Below are positions 1 through 7,845 of a stretch of 10,000 nucleotides of DNA, piece after piece. The DNA comes from Chromera velia. Taxonomy: Eukaryota; Sar; Chromeraceae. Made by a program: the position numbers and the translations under genes. How positions within the stretch are numbered: position 1 is the first letter of the stretch; the number at the start of each line of letters is the position of its first letter. Under the pieces are notes generated by a model, which had not been told where the DNA came from, ran no database searches, and saw nothing but the letters and a program-made list of their open reading frames with translations. Location of the stretch: the NCBI GenBank assembly GCA_018398765.1, contig JAHBMJ010001279.1, positions 17,501-27,500 of the forward strand, written 5' to 3'.

Positions 1-2
1 GA

Positions 3-2402
3 AAAAAGTTTCTCTATCTTCTTCATCTCCGCTTCGCGCATTCAACAGGTCTTCGTCTCCTCAACACACTGAAGGAGAAGGGTATAGGTGGAAGGTACAC
101 GCTGAAGGAGTGTTCAAATGTGTGTGAAGACTGTTTTGCCTGTAAGGCATTCAACATGCGCAACCGCCGCATCGGCAGAAGGCGGGTAAGAGCAAACCGA
201 CGTGAAAGGCAGAAGCAAAAGTGGAAGCCGAAGGAGCCAAGCGAGTCCGATTCCCAAGTCGAAGAAGAGACCAGTGAGGGTTCTGCAGAGAGGGCGCCTT
301 CGCTGGAAGATCTGTCCACACATTTCAACCACAAAGTTGTGCACAATCTCACCTTTCCCAAGCAGAGAGGCATGGGGGGGGAGGCAGGCATGTCGGTGAT
401 TATCGACAAGTCCAGCCGCCGAGTTTCTCTTCGTTCGTTTAAGAGGAAGTATGAGTCGTCCAGGCATCTTCTCTCCTACCACCGCAGGTGGGAAAAGAAG
501 GGACGGGGAGTGAAAGAAGTCTTCACAGACAACGGGGGTGAGTTTGTGGGGGAAGAGTATCAGGAGACGGTGGAGCACATCGGTGTTGCATTGACTCTCG
601 GTCCCCCTTACACCCCAGAGGCTCAAGCAGAGGTAGAAAGGGTGAACCAAACCGTGAAGAGGCTGTTGAAAAAGATTATTCTGCAGCTTGGGGTTCCCCC
701 TTTTTGCTGGCCTGCTTTCATCCCAGGGGTAGAAAATGCCATCAATGAGACCGTCCACTCCACCACTCGTTTCTCTCCTAACGCCGTTGTTCACGGCGTC
801 TCCGAAGGGGTCCCTCCCCTTGCAGTGGGGGACGTTGTTCGTTTTTTAGAGAAAGGACCCATTCTTTCAGGTCTTGTACCAAACAGTTGCGTAGGACTGT
901 TCGGGGGGGTGATAAATCCCTCGTGTATGGTAGTCCTCACTCTAATGGACAGAAACGGACGTGTTGGGAGGTGGAGAACAATACGACTGCACCCTCAGCT
1001 AGACCTTCAGTCTTTCAAGCTTGAGAGATGGAATGGAATAGGGGGTGACTTTCTATGGTTAGGGTTACGCAGATCGAGAAAGGAAAGAGACAGTGGAGAG
1101 GGAGTTGAGGACGATTTCGATTTCTCTGATGGAGAGGACCTTGAGTTCGAGGATGATTCCCCTGCAGATGGAGAGAGTGTCGTTGATAGCACAGACGATC
1201 AGAGGGAGAGAGACGGCGAGGGAAGTGAGAAACGCCATCGTGATCCCTCACCAACCAGGCGTGGCCCTCTGAACGCAGTCATCAAGCGGCACTCGAGTGG
1301 TGCCCTCGTTCCTTTGCAGATTGTGAGGGGGGGGCAGAATGTGAGGAATTCCCTCTGGGGTGTCAGACTCGATTTTGACATAGAGGGGAATACCTCCATC
1401 CAGGGGGCGATTGAAGAGGTCAAGCTGCCTGAGATTCAGCAGCGTTTCTATCTGCTATCAGACGGTAGACTACCACCAGAGGTGCTAGACAGACTGGTGC
1501 CTCCGGAGCCGCCACCGTCTGAGTCTGGAGAGGGAGGAGGGGCGGGAGATTTTTCTCCCGTTGACATTGATAGGGATAACTCTCTCTTTGGATCTACTTT
1601 GCTTGAGGAAAAGTCTCGTGAGTCCTCTGACGGAGAGTCTTTTGCAGGCTCTCTGGAAAATGCAGTAGACAGAGATTTCTTTGATCAGTCAGATGTGCAG
1701 GAACAGCTCGACGAAGAGATCGGGGGTGAGGAGTTTGCTCAGTATGCCAAGCTGAGTAGAGAACAGAAGAGAGAAGAAGCTTTCGCTCGTCTCCGGTTTT
1801 GTCAGTGCTTTGCGGTCGCCAAGCGCTCTGCCTTTGCGCAGCAGTGGATAAAGTCTCTTCGCGCTCACGCTCGTGCAAGTAAGAAAGAGAATGTAGCAAA
1901 AGGACACATTCTTGCAATGCCAGAAGAGATCGCAGCAGGGAGTCACAAACAATCAGATAGCCAGGAGCTGTTTCGTTTCTCTGTTTGCAATGTTTTCGAT
2001 CTTGATTCACAGACAGACTCGCAGGAGAAGATAAAAATGAAAGGCATCACCCTTCGCTGGGTGAGAACATGGAGGATAAAAGGAGGGAAAAGGATTGCAA
2101 AGTCTCGTTTGATTGCTCGGGGGTTTGAAGACCCTCGAAATCAATCTGTTTTTGAGACTTTTTCCGGCACTGCTGATTCTTCTCTCGTTCGTGTTGCTCT
2201 CTTTTTTGCTGTCTCGATGGGTTGGCGTGGCATGAAGGTCGATGTTGTAACTGCGTTCCTGCAGGCACCTCTAGACAAGAGTGAGGCAGTCTGGGTGAAG
2301 TTTCCTTCCGATTTGCCTGTCGATGCATACCCAAGTCTCAAGGCTGGTTGCTTTGTGCATATTCAGAGAGCCGTGTATGGTTTGAAAGATACGCTAATTT
2401 AA
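3..2402 (+). pseudogene. Copia pol: zinc-binding region, integrase, linker and first half of reverse transcriptase
   Basis: The frame is open to the left edge, so the GTG at 120 is not a true start. H-x4-H at 24-41 and C-x2-C at 132-143 (CFACK) form the zinc-binding region before the integrase. The core shows Asp at 528-530 (TDNGGEF) and Glu at 636-638 (AEVERVNQ), which gives D-x35-E. Where the first catalytic Asp is expected (VHNLTFP), an Asn sits at 345-347. A linker rich in Asp, Glu and Ser (about 1080-1260) and a long unrecognised stretch follow. The RT fingers and palm begin near 2050, with KSRLIARGF and then KVDVVTAFLQAPL, whose catalytic Asp is at 2241-2243. The stretch ends at TAA 2400-2402, just after the conserved VYGLK. 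The same frame continues after the stop. In an intact element this polyprotein copies the RNA and inserts the cDNA. Confidence 0.92.
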
Positions 2403-3008
2403 AAGAAGTACACCTCTTTCTTTAAGAAGAAAGCACATACAGTCGGGTGGAAGGAAGTAGCTGAGTCGATCTTTCTCAAGACAGACAAGGCAGGAAAACC
2501 CTTGGCAGTCATGATCATGTACGTGGACGATCTCTATGTTCTGTCTGCAGATGCAGAGAAGGAAATGGATCTCCTCAGAGGTCTCATACAGATGGATGAT
2601 CCAGAGTACATGGACGATGGAGATCTCCATGCGTATGTTGGTTTGTCTGTTTGTGTGAAGGAAAGGGAGATGAGTCTGGAGCAATCAGACTACATCGCAG
2701 ACATGGTGAGTCACCTCTCTCTTGATGAGCAGAAGCCACTCATAGCTCGTGATCTTCTCTTGGATGATCCGGAAGAGGAAATGGAAGAAGGGTTGCGCAG
2801 AGAGCAGCAGAAGGAAGTGGGGGCATTGGGTTGGGCCTCGAAGACACAACCTCACCTCTCATTCTTGTTCAGTCACATGTCGAGAATGAACGGTAAGCCT
2901 ACCAAGCGAACTCTCCATGCAGTCAGACGAGCACTCTGGCATGCTTTCTCCCATGTTCGTCCTTTGCGCCTTGTCCCTGTGAAAGGAAAGCCCTGTTTGG
3001 TCGTGTAG
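2403..3008 (+). pseudogene. Copia pol: second half of reverse transcriptase (YVDD)
   Basis: This continues the upstream frame after the TAA at 2400-2402. It encodes KKYTSFFKKK and then MIMYVDDLYVLSAD, with the catalytic YVDD box at 2520-2531. Next comes the copia connection region, including VGALGWASKTQPHLSFLFSH near 2817-2876, which corresponds to the conserved segment where copia polymerases read 'G.L.wla..tRPDi'. An ATG lies at 2512-2514, but nothing suggests independent expression. The segment ends at TAG 3006-3008, two codons before the first RNase H aspartate. Ordinary translation would give neither the full palm nor the RNase H, so this is a pseudogene segment rather than a separate gene. 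Confidence 0.9.
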
Positions 3009-3449
3009 GTGGATACGTCCTACGACACAAGACAGAAGCAAGGCAGACTGGGGTATGAATTCCAGATTGTTGGGGAGGGAGATTTGAAGGATCTTTCTGT
3101 TCTTAGAGAAGAGAATACGGTCGCGTAAAGAAGTAAGAGATGTGATCGGAAGCTTGCAAGCACGACGGGCGCTGAGCTTCTTGCCATGCGGGATGGGGTC
3201 AAGCAGGCATTTCTGCATGCTCGCCTGATATCGCGTCTGTGGGGGGCAAGTCCGAAAGTTGTGGTTGTGAGCGACAGTCAGCCTCTGCTCAGACAGCTCG
3301 CTTCTAGGCAGTGCACTGCAGATCCACAGTTACAGGGTGAGCTTGAGCTGACCATGCAGATGTTTCGTGATTTGGGGTGTCAAGTGAAGTGGATTGAGAC
3401 TGGGAGTCAGAGGGCAGACAGATAAACGAAGTTCCTTCGTGATCTGTGA
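3009..3449 (+). pseudogene. Copia pol: RNase H domain and C-terminus
   Basis: Still in the same frame. The RNase H acidic residues are visible: Asp at 3012-3014 (VDTSYD), Glu at 3174-3176 (TTGAELLAM) and Asp at 3273-3275 (VVSDSQPLL). Two more stops interrupt it. TAA at 3126-3128 lies where the family usually has the Trp of a W-x-S-K segment (here followed by RSKRC). TAA at 3423-3425 lies inside the C-terminal A-D-x-L-T-K signature, read here as ADR, stop, TKFL. The natural end is TGA 3447-3449. The domain would degrade the RNA of the RNA-DNA hybrid during reverse transcription. The triad residues survive despite the stops. Confidence 0.88.
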
Positions 3450-3555
3450 TTTCATGTATTGAGTTTGCATGAGTATTGATCGTTTTAAGTTGAGTTCATG
3501 CGAGAGATTTAATCAATTGAAAGCCATGTCGAAGGTCTTTGTTTCAAGGTCCTTC

Positions 3556-3587
3556 GAGGGGGTGAATGTGAGATTAAATTAGAGGAA
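3556..3587 (+). promoter_or_regulatory. Probable polypurine tract and LTR junction of the copia element
   Basis: GAGGGGG at 3556-3562 and a second purine stretch, AGAGGAA, at 3581-3587 lie about 110-140 bases after the pol stop. This is where the primer for plus-strand DNA synthesis is expected. TGTTGGGATCC begins at 3588 immediately after the second stretch. Many copia LTRs start with TGTTGG, so I prefer 3588 as the LTR start. A TG at 3563, directly after the first G-run, is the alternative. The bases between 3450 and 3555 show no gene. Confidence 0.4.
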
Positions 3588-4080
3588 TGTTGGGATCCGG
3601 GGCCGGGATTGGACTTGGACGTCGGGCGGGCCGGTCGCGGCACGCACGACATAAGGGACCTTCGCGCGATGCATGCGTATGCGTATATTTGCGTCAATTT
3701 ATTCTGCATGCATTTCTGTGTGTAATTGATTGATCTGTATGAGCATTGAGTTCGAGCTTCATACAGAGCTTGAGATTGAGGCTGGCAGGGCAACTCGTCA
3801 TACTGTTAATCGATTCTATAATAGCCGATTTTTAAGCCGTGTCGTGAGTGAATTCGAGAGGCGGAACAACGATTCGACTGCTGGAACGTTGCGTGGCGAA
3901 AGGTCCAAAGGTAGGTACCTGACAGACTCTATGAATTCGTTTTCGTCCATCTCCATCGAATATAGCTGCTTATCCCTATAGATTCTTACCCCTGGGGGTA
4001 GAATTGATTTGAGAATGTCTGTTTTTAAAAGTAGAGTATGGTTTTTTCCCGCTAGCAAGAGGTTTTGCAAAAACACTTAC
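3588..4080 (+). repeat. Probable 3' LTR of the copia element (right edge uncertain)
   Basis: The block follows the polypurine stretch and starts with TGTTGGGATCC. It contains a TATA-like CTATAATA at 3816-3823 and a near-perfect hairpin at 3982-4004. It also contains GGTTTTTTCCC at 4040-4050 followed by GAGGTTTTGC to 4068, a layout that recalls the T/C-rich motif near the R region of many copia LTRs. Composition changes sharply to AT-rich soon after 4080. The upstream LTR is outside the window, so neither the edges nor the terminal CA can be fixed. The open frame at 3730-3981 lies inside it and looks like chance. Confidence 0.45.
3982..4004 (+). other. GC-rich hairpin inside the probable LTR
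   Basis: ATTCTTACCCC at 3982-3992 pairs with GGGGTAGAAT at 3995-4004, with one bulged T and a very short loop. It lies about 160 bases after the TATA-like box, so it would fall in the transcribed part of the LTR if that box is the promoter. Its role is unknown. Confidence 0.5.
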
Positions 4081-4924
4081 TATGTAATAGTATAGACTGG
4101 CAGTGTATATACATATCGAATCTTTATCTATATAATTTAATTTATCGGAAAAGTATTATATTCATTTCTAAAGCTACACGGTTTTATCACGGTTTTGCTT
4201 AAGTTTGTTGAAGACTTAGTGCTAGACAGCCTAGACTTTAAATCTGACTTTTTGCTTTATATAAAATTTAATAATAGTCACTATTAGACTCACTAAATTG
4301 TTTTTTTAAATGTATGTATATGAATTTGAATTAAGTTTTAAGGCTTTAACTATCAATTTAAATGTTTGTAAGCTTGATTACATTGTTTTTTATTCATATA
4401 ATTTAATTATTGGTATTTTTTGAAATATATATTTTCAAAGTCCGAAACGCTGATGAAGTCCAGGGGTATATGATTTCTCATGTAGCCTCTAGGAGGCTAG
4501 AGTTTCTGTCTTCACGCTGCCGACAGAAGTGTTAAGTTGGTTTCTCAGCCTACGAGGACTAGTAACTAGTTAGGATAAGTCGGGGAAAAAGAAAGAAAAC
4601 AAAGGGAAAAGAAAAAGATGGGGTAGGATCCTGGAGGAGATAAGAGGAGATGGGCAGCTTGACTTCTTTTAGTCACCTTTTAATCCTACAAAATAGCGTT
4701 AAAAGCCAACCTTTTCTCATAATTTTGGATTATTTCAATTTATTTATATAAGATAAACCTTTCTTTAATAATAAGCCAGTGGCCTTATGGGGGGTTCTAG
4801 TGGGAATCATTAATTTATTATGTCTAATTGTGTCATTATTGTAACATATCAATAATATCGTGTCTTGACGTCTGCTTTCCCCGTTAGAGGACCGCTGCCG
4901 AACTTATCTTTTTCCGAACGTTAA
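4081..4924. other. AT-rich stretch without a recognisable gene
   Basis: No long reading frame and no recognisable protein, tRNA or rRNA was found on either strand. The first part (about 4080-4440) is very AT-rich and contains the palindrome TAATAGT-C-ACTATTA at 4272-4286. The middle (4440-4580) is more balanced in base content and holds several short hairpins, listed separately. From 4586 to 4620 there is a purine-rich run of A and G, followed by more AT-rich sequence up to the start of the LINE frame near 4925. It may be old intergenic sequence between the two insertions, or it may include the end of the LTR at its left side. Confidence 0.6.
4483..4528. repeat. Two adjacent perfect 7-base-pair hairpins
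   Basis: TAGCCTC (4483-4489) and GAGGCTA (4493-4499) form a perfect inverted repeat around a 3-base centre. Only five bases later, TTCTGTC (4504-4510) and GACAGAA (4522-4528) form a second perfect stem around an 11-base loop. ACTAGT occurs twice nearby, at 4558-4563 and 4565-4570. Taken together this could be a folded non-coding RNA or a trace of another mobile element. I recognise no known family, and short stems like these can also arise by chance. Confidence 0.5.
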
Positions 4925-5822
4925 AAGTCTTCTTTTTATTCTGAAAATTCAAACACTTACTACTCTTTTTTCCTATGTGAGACGGTCATAAAAATAGTAA
5001 ACCCAAATAAGGGGGCTGGGCTTGAGGGTTTCTCTCCTAAACACGCTGCTCTATGTTTTGGGTCGTTGCGTCTCTCCCGTTTTCTTCTCCTTTTTTTTTT
5101 TTTTAATCTTTTTCATCTCTTCTCTTACTGGCCATCTACATGGAACTTCATTCGTATTGTCCCAGTCCCCAAAGGCCCTATGTCTCCGCTAGTGGATGAA
5201 TGGAGGCCTATTCATATAGCGACCCTTCTGGCTAAGCTCTTTACTTTGTTGATGGATTCTTGCCTCCGTCTGAGAGCAAGGATAGACGACAGATAGATAG
5301 GATTTAGAAAGGGAGTGGGGACTAGAGAGGCCATTCATGCTTTGTTTGCCCGTTCTGAAATTTCCCGAAACAAAAAGAGACCTTTATTCGCGTGTTTCGT
5401 GGACTTTAGCAAGGCATTTGATAGAGTTGACAGAAAGAAATTGATTCAGAGACTTAGAGAGGAGGGGTTTTCAGAAAAAGACATTAATATGATCTATACA
5501 ATGTATATCAAGGTCATGGAGAAGATTGACGGGTCGAAAAGTATGTTTGAAGAAGGAACAGGGGTAAAACAAAGTAACCCTCTCTCTCTTCTCCTATTTC
5601 TTCTCTTCATCAATAATTTGCATACCTCAGTTAGTCTCCAGAGTAGAGATCGAGGGGAGGATTCATCCCAGGAAGTAAGGCTGGGAGACCTTCTAATAGA
5701 GAGCATTGGTTATGCAGATGATCTCATAATCTTTGGGCACTCCTCCCGCGATCTCTAAAAGAGAATGGATCGGTTGGCCGTGTATTGTGACACGTGGGGT
5801 CTGACAGTGAATTTAAAAAAAA
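4925..5822 (+). pseudogene. LINE-A reverse transcriptase, fingers and palm (YADD)
   Basis: The motifs appear in the order known for non-LTR polymerases. NKGAGLEGFSPKHA (from 5006) matches the N-K-A-x-G-x-D-G-I block. WNFIRIVPVPKG and EWRPIHI follow, then GFRKGVGT (from 5300) and motif A FVDFSKAFDRVD (from 5396, catalytic Asp at 5402-5404). GVKQSNPLS (from 5561) stands where Q-G-x-P-L-S-P is usual, so the Gly and Pro are lost. The YADD box is at 5711-5722. TAG at 5294-5296 replaces the conserved Gln before GFR, and TAA at 5756-5758 interrupts the next helix. The stretch ends at the A9 run (5815-5823), where the frame moves. A run of 14 T at 5091-5104 is in frame and encodes Phe. Confidence 0.92.
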
Positions 5823-7077
5823 ACGAAAGTGATGAGATTAGCAGGCAGGGGGGGGGGGGAAGAAATTTTTTTCAAGGGTTGGACGGTCGAATGGGTTAGA
5901 AAGTTACAAATACTTGGGTTGTCAGGTCTTCTGTGATACGAACCCTCGTAAGTCTATGACTGCCAGACTTGAAGCTGCAGAGAGGGGAGTGGGAGGGGCT
6001 ATGGGTTTGTGCATATCAATAGGGACGCTCTCCCCACATAGTCGTATGTCCCTCTTCAGGGGGACATGGGAACCCGCCACCACTTATTCCCTTGAAGCCC
6101 TCCCGATTCGAGAATCTGACATCCAATGCTTAGACTCTCTTCAGCTTCGTTTTATACGTTGGTGTCTCCGTCTGCCCTGGAATTCTTTTATCTTTCCCAC
6201 CTTTACAGCCGTTGGGCTGAGGCCTATGAGAGAGATTCTTAGTGTAAGAGTGGGGGGGTATTTGAGAAGTCTTTCCCTTATGCGATTGGCTTTGCCTCAA
6301 GCGTTGTGGGCATGCCACAGGAGGGGAAAGCTTAGAGCATGGTCAGGGTCAGCAAAGAGGCTTGTGCAACCCATCAGTTCTGCCCTTCTTGAAGATGAAC
6401 CTGATGAGATTGATTTCAGAACCTCAGATAGCAGGCTGAGAAGGGGGGCGAGAAGCAGAGAAGTCAACGAATGGTTGGGAGACTGGGCAAACCCGGCCTC
6501 CATGACGGAAAAGAGAGGGGGGAGACAAGGTAAACAAGGAATGCATGGCGTATCTTTTCCTCTGTCTGCCTGCCTGACTGATTATCAGAAGGAGAATAGA
6601 AGCAGCCAACGCTTTGTAAAACTGGTCCTAGGAAGCCTGGTAGAGGGGAAAGGAGGCTGAAGGTCTCTTTCGGTTGAACCACTTGCCAAACAGTTCCTGG
6701 CATCCCCCGGGGCAGTTTTCCACCCTATGTTGTACGCCGTTGTTGGAGGGGGGGCAAACCATGGGGGGAAGGTTGAATCAATTTGCAAGGCCTGTGAAGA
6801 GAAAACTTCTGAGAAACTGATTGACGACCCGATTCACCGCCTGACAACTTGTGTTCGAACGAAAGTACCGCGGGAGAGACTGAGCGATCTCTGGTATAGG
6901 CGACTGGAGCGTATGTCGATAGAAGAAGTATGTGAGCACGGAGAAAAACAGGAGGACCAAGGGGGTAGAGGGTTGGGGCAGGCCGAGGAGCGTGTAAGGC
7001 GGTACTTCTCGCTTCTTCTTCAGAGGGACGCCAGAAAGGCCAGTGCCCTCATTGCTGTATGCCTAGGACTAGACTGA
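5823..7077 (+). pseudogene. LINE-A reverse transcriptase thumb, C-terminal region and CCHC motif
   Basis: After the A9 run the best match briefly uses another frame (TKVMRLAG from 5823). The G12 run (5848-5859) then shifts it to the frame used to the end. GLESYKYLGCQV from 5893 is the conserved Y-K-Y-L-G segment after the palm. The following 240 or so residues, with ATTYSLEALPI and RFIRWCLRLPW, fit the thumb and connection of LINE proteins. TGA at 6658-6660 is the only stop before the end. A C-x2-C-x13-H-x4-C motif (Cys 6784 and 6793, His 6835, Cys 6850) is the C-terminal zinc motif seen in many LINE polymerases and is thought to bind the template RNA or target. A short helical tail follows, and the frame ends at TGA 7075-7077. 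Confidence 0.88.
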
Positions 7078-7113
7078 TCGATCCTGGGGAGCAGCGCTTT
7101 GCTAGCTAGTAGT

Positions 7114-7159
7114 CCTAAGGTTCGGCCGCTTTAGGCGAGCATTCGCTAGCGTGCTCCTA
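7114..7159 (+). other. Two overlapping hairpins in the LINE-A 3' tail
   Basis: CCTAA (7114-7118) can pair with TTAGG (7131-7135). Alternatively, TAG (7132-7134) with GAGCA (7137-7141) and CGC pairs with GCG, TGCTC (7152-7156) and CTA (7157-7159), giving a longer imperfect hairpin around CGCTAGCG at 7144-7151. The two use overlapping bases, so only one could form at a time. They start about 37 bases after the coding end. Some LINE polymerases recognise a 3' stem-loop in their own RNA, and that is the likely reason for structure here. Confidence 0.5.
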
Positions 7160-7161
7160 GC

Positions 7162-7761
7162 TTGCAATATGACATGAATGCTCACAGACTGCCCTTTGCC
7201 AGTGGGATACGATGGCTGGCAGGTTTAGTTACATTATCATCATTATCATCACTTCTTCTAGGCTTGGCCACTAGTCTGAGTAGACGTACTAGACAACAAT
7301 GGTGTTACCTACTAGAGTGTTTCTTATCTCCGTCAGACACAGGAAACCATCTACATATATGCACGCTATCTCCCTGTCTTCTTACTAAATCCTCTGCAAA
7401 CATCCGCCCTCTTCTAAAAACGATAACGGATGGTTATGTGCAGCGGGGGGAGCTGGAGAAGACCTGCTCAGCTTGCTCTGGTAGAAAGGTTTGTGATGAG
7501 ATCCATCTGCTCACCGAATGTGCAGACACAGAGAGGGAGAGACGGAAGCTAGGATGGAAGCTTGATAAAATTATCAGCAGAATAAAGGAGCGCGCGCCCA
7601 TTGAAAAACGGGTGGAAATTATGTAATGGGTGATAGCCTCAGCTGGTAGGGGAGTGAGGGAGAGTGAAAAAAAAGTCTGAGAGATGATTGCTCTTATATT
7701 GTTGTTCCAGCCTCTGACGGGTATGAGGGCAGTAGAGGAGTGTCTAGCTAAATTGGCATGA
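7162..7761 (+). pseudogene. Second LINE 3' fragment (LINE-B): C-terminal region with CCHC motif
   Basis: The frame encodes TCSACSGRKVCDEIHLLTEC, a C-x2-C-x9-H-x4-C motif (Cys 7465 and 7474, His 7504, Cys 7519). It is followed by a charged helix, as at the end of LINE-A, but the sequence differs, so this comes from another LINE family and is not a copy of LINE-A. TAA 7624-7626 and TGA 7678-7680 break the frame, yet the same frame goes on as WVIASAGRGV and EMIALILLFQPL to TGA 7759-7761. No polymerase motifs are present, so only the last part of the protein remains. The left part, about 7162-7290, includes a simple repeat and may not belong to it. The ATG at 7171 is unlikely to be a real start. 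Confidence 0.7.
7233..7251. repeat. Short ATC/ATT simple repeat
   Basis: Six consecutive triplets alternate ATT and ATC, followed by one extra A. The tract lies between the LINE-A tail and the clear part of LINE-B and could mark the junction between them, since several LINE families end in short simple repeats. Evidence for that role is weak. Confidence 0.5.
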
Positions 7762-7845
7762 TTTCGTATTATCGTGTGTGAATGATCGAGTCAATACGCT
7801 AGGTTAACAAACCAACATTGCATATCATACCCCGTGGTTGGCCAG

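Larger units (their letters stand above)
1..4080 (+). mobile_element. Ty1/copia-type LTR retrotransposon, 3' portion, decayed
   Basis: The domain order zinc-binding HHCC, integrase, reverse transcriptase, RNase H is the Pseudoviridae (Ty1/copia) order. In Ty3/gypsy elements the integrase comes last. Gag, protease and the 5' LTR would lie left of position 1 and are not seen. The pol reading frame ends at 3449, and a purine-rich stretch and a probable 3' LTR follow. The right limit is approximate because no second LTR is available for comparison and no target-site duplication could be identified. Four stop codons in pol mean this copy cannot make a complete polyprotein by ordinary translation. 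Confidence 0.9.
4925..7159 (+). mobile_element. 5'-truncated LINE (non-LTR retrotransposon), LINE-A
   Basis: The recognisable frame begins at 4925, just after an in-frame TAA at 4922-4924, and motif matches start at about 4982 within the reverse transcriptase domain. The apurinic-type endonuclease and first ORF expected of a full LINE are absent, which is the usual result of incomplete target-primed reverse transcription. The coding part ends at 7077. A structured 3' tail with two possible hairpins reaches about 7159. No poly(A) or clear target duplication was found, so the right edge is approximate. Confidence 0.85.

Noticed and set aside
114-794. Long - strand open frame opposite the copia integrase
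   Set aside because: It is antisense to a recognised integrase, matches no family I know, and is best explained by the base composition of the coding strand.
3730-3981. Open frame of 83 codons on the + strand
   Set aside because: It lies inside the probable LTR, overlaps the TATA-like box and hairpin, and has no recognisable domain.
4442-4461. CTGATGA next to GAAAC, resembling hammerhead ribozyme core pieces
   Set aside because: The two boxes are in an order and at a distance (one base) that leaves no room for stems I and III, and no GGAC partner with GAAA follows the AGTCC. The fold cannot form.
4451-4530. TGATGA as the C box of a C/D snoRNA
   Set aside because: No D box with flanking pairing was found at a suitable distance, so there is no support beyond six common bases.
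2400-5758. Genetic code with UAA and UAG read as Gln
   Set aside because: About 800 codons of copia pol and about 300 codons of the methyltransferase contain no internal UAA or UAG while using CAA and CAG. One copia stop falls where Leu is expected and two where Trp is expected. Ordinary decay explains the stops better.
7119-7129. GGTTCGGCCGC as a tRNA-type B box
   Set aside because: No A box at the proper distance and no cloverleaf pairing. It forms part of the LINE tail hairpin instead.
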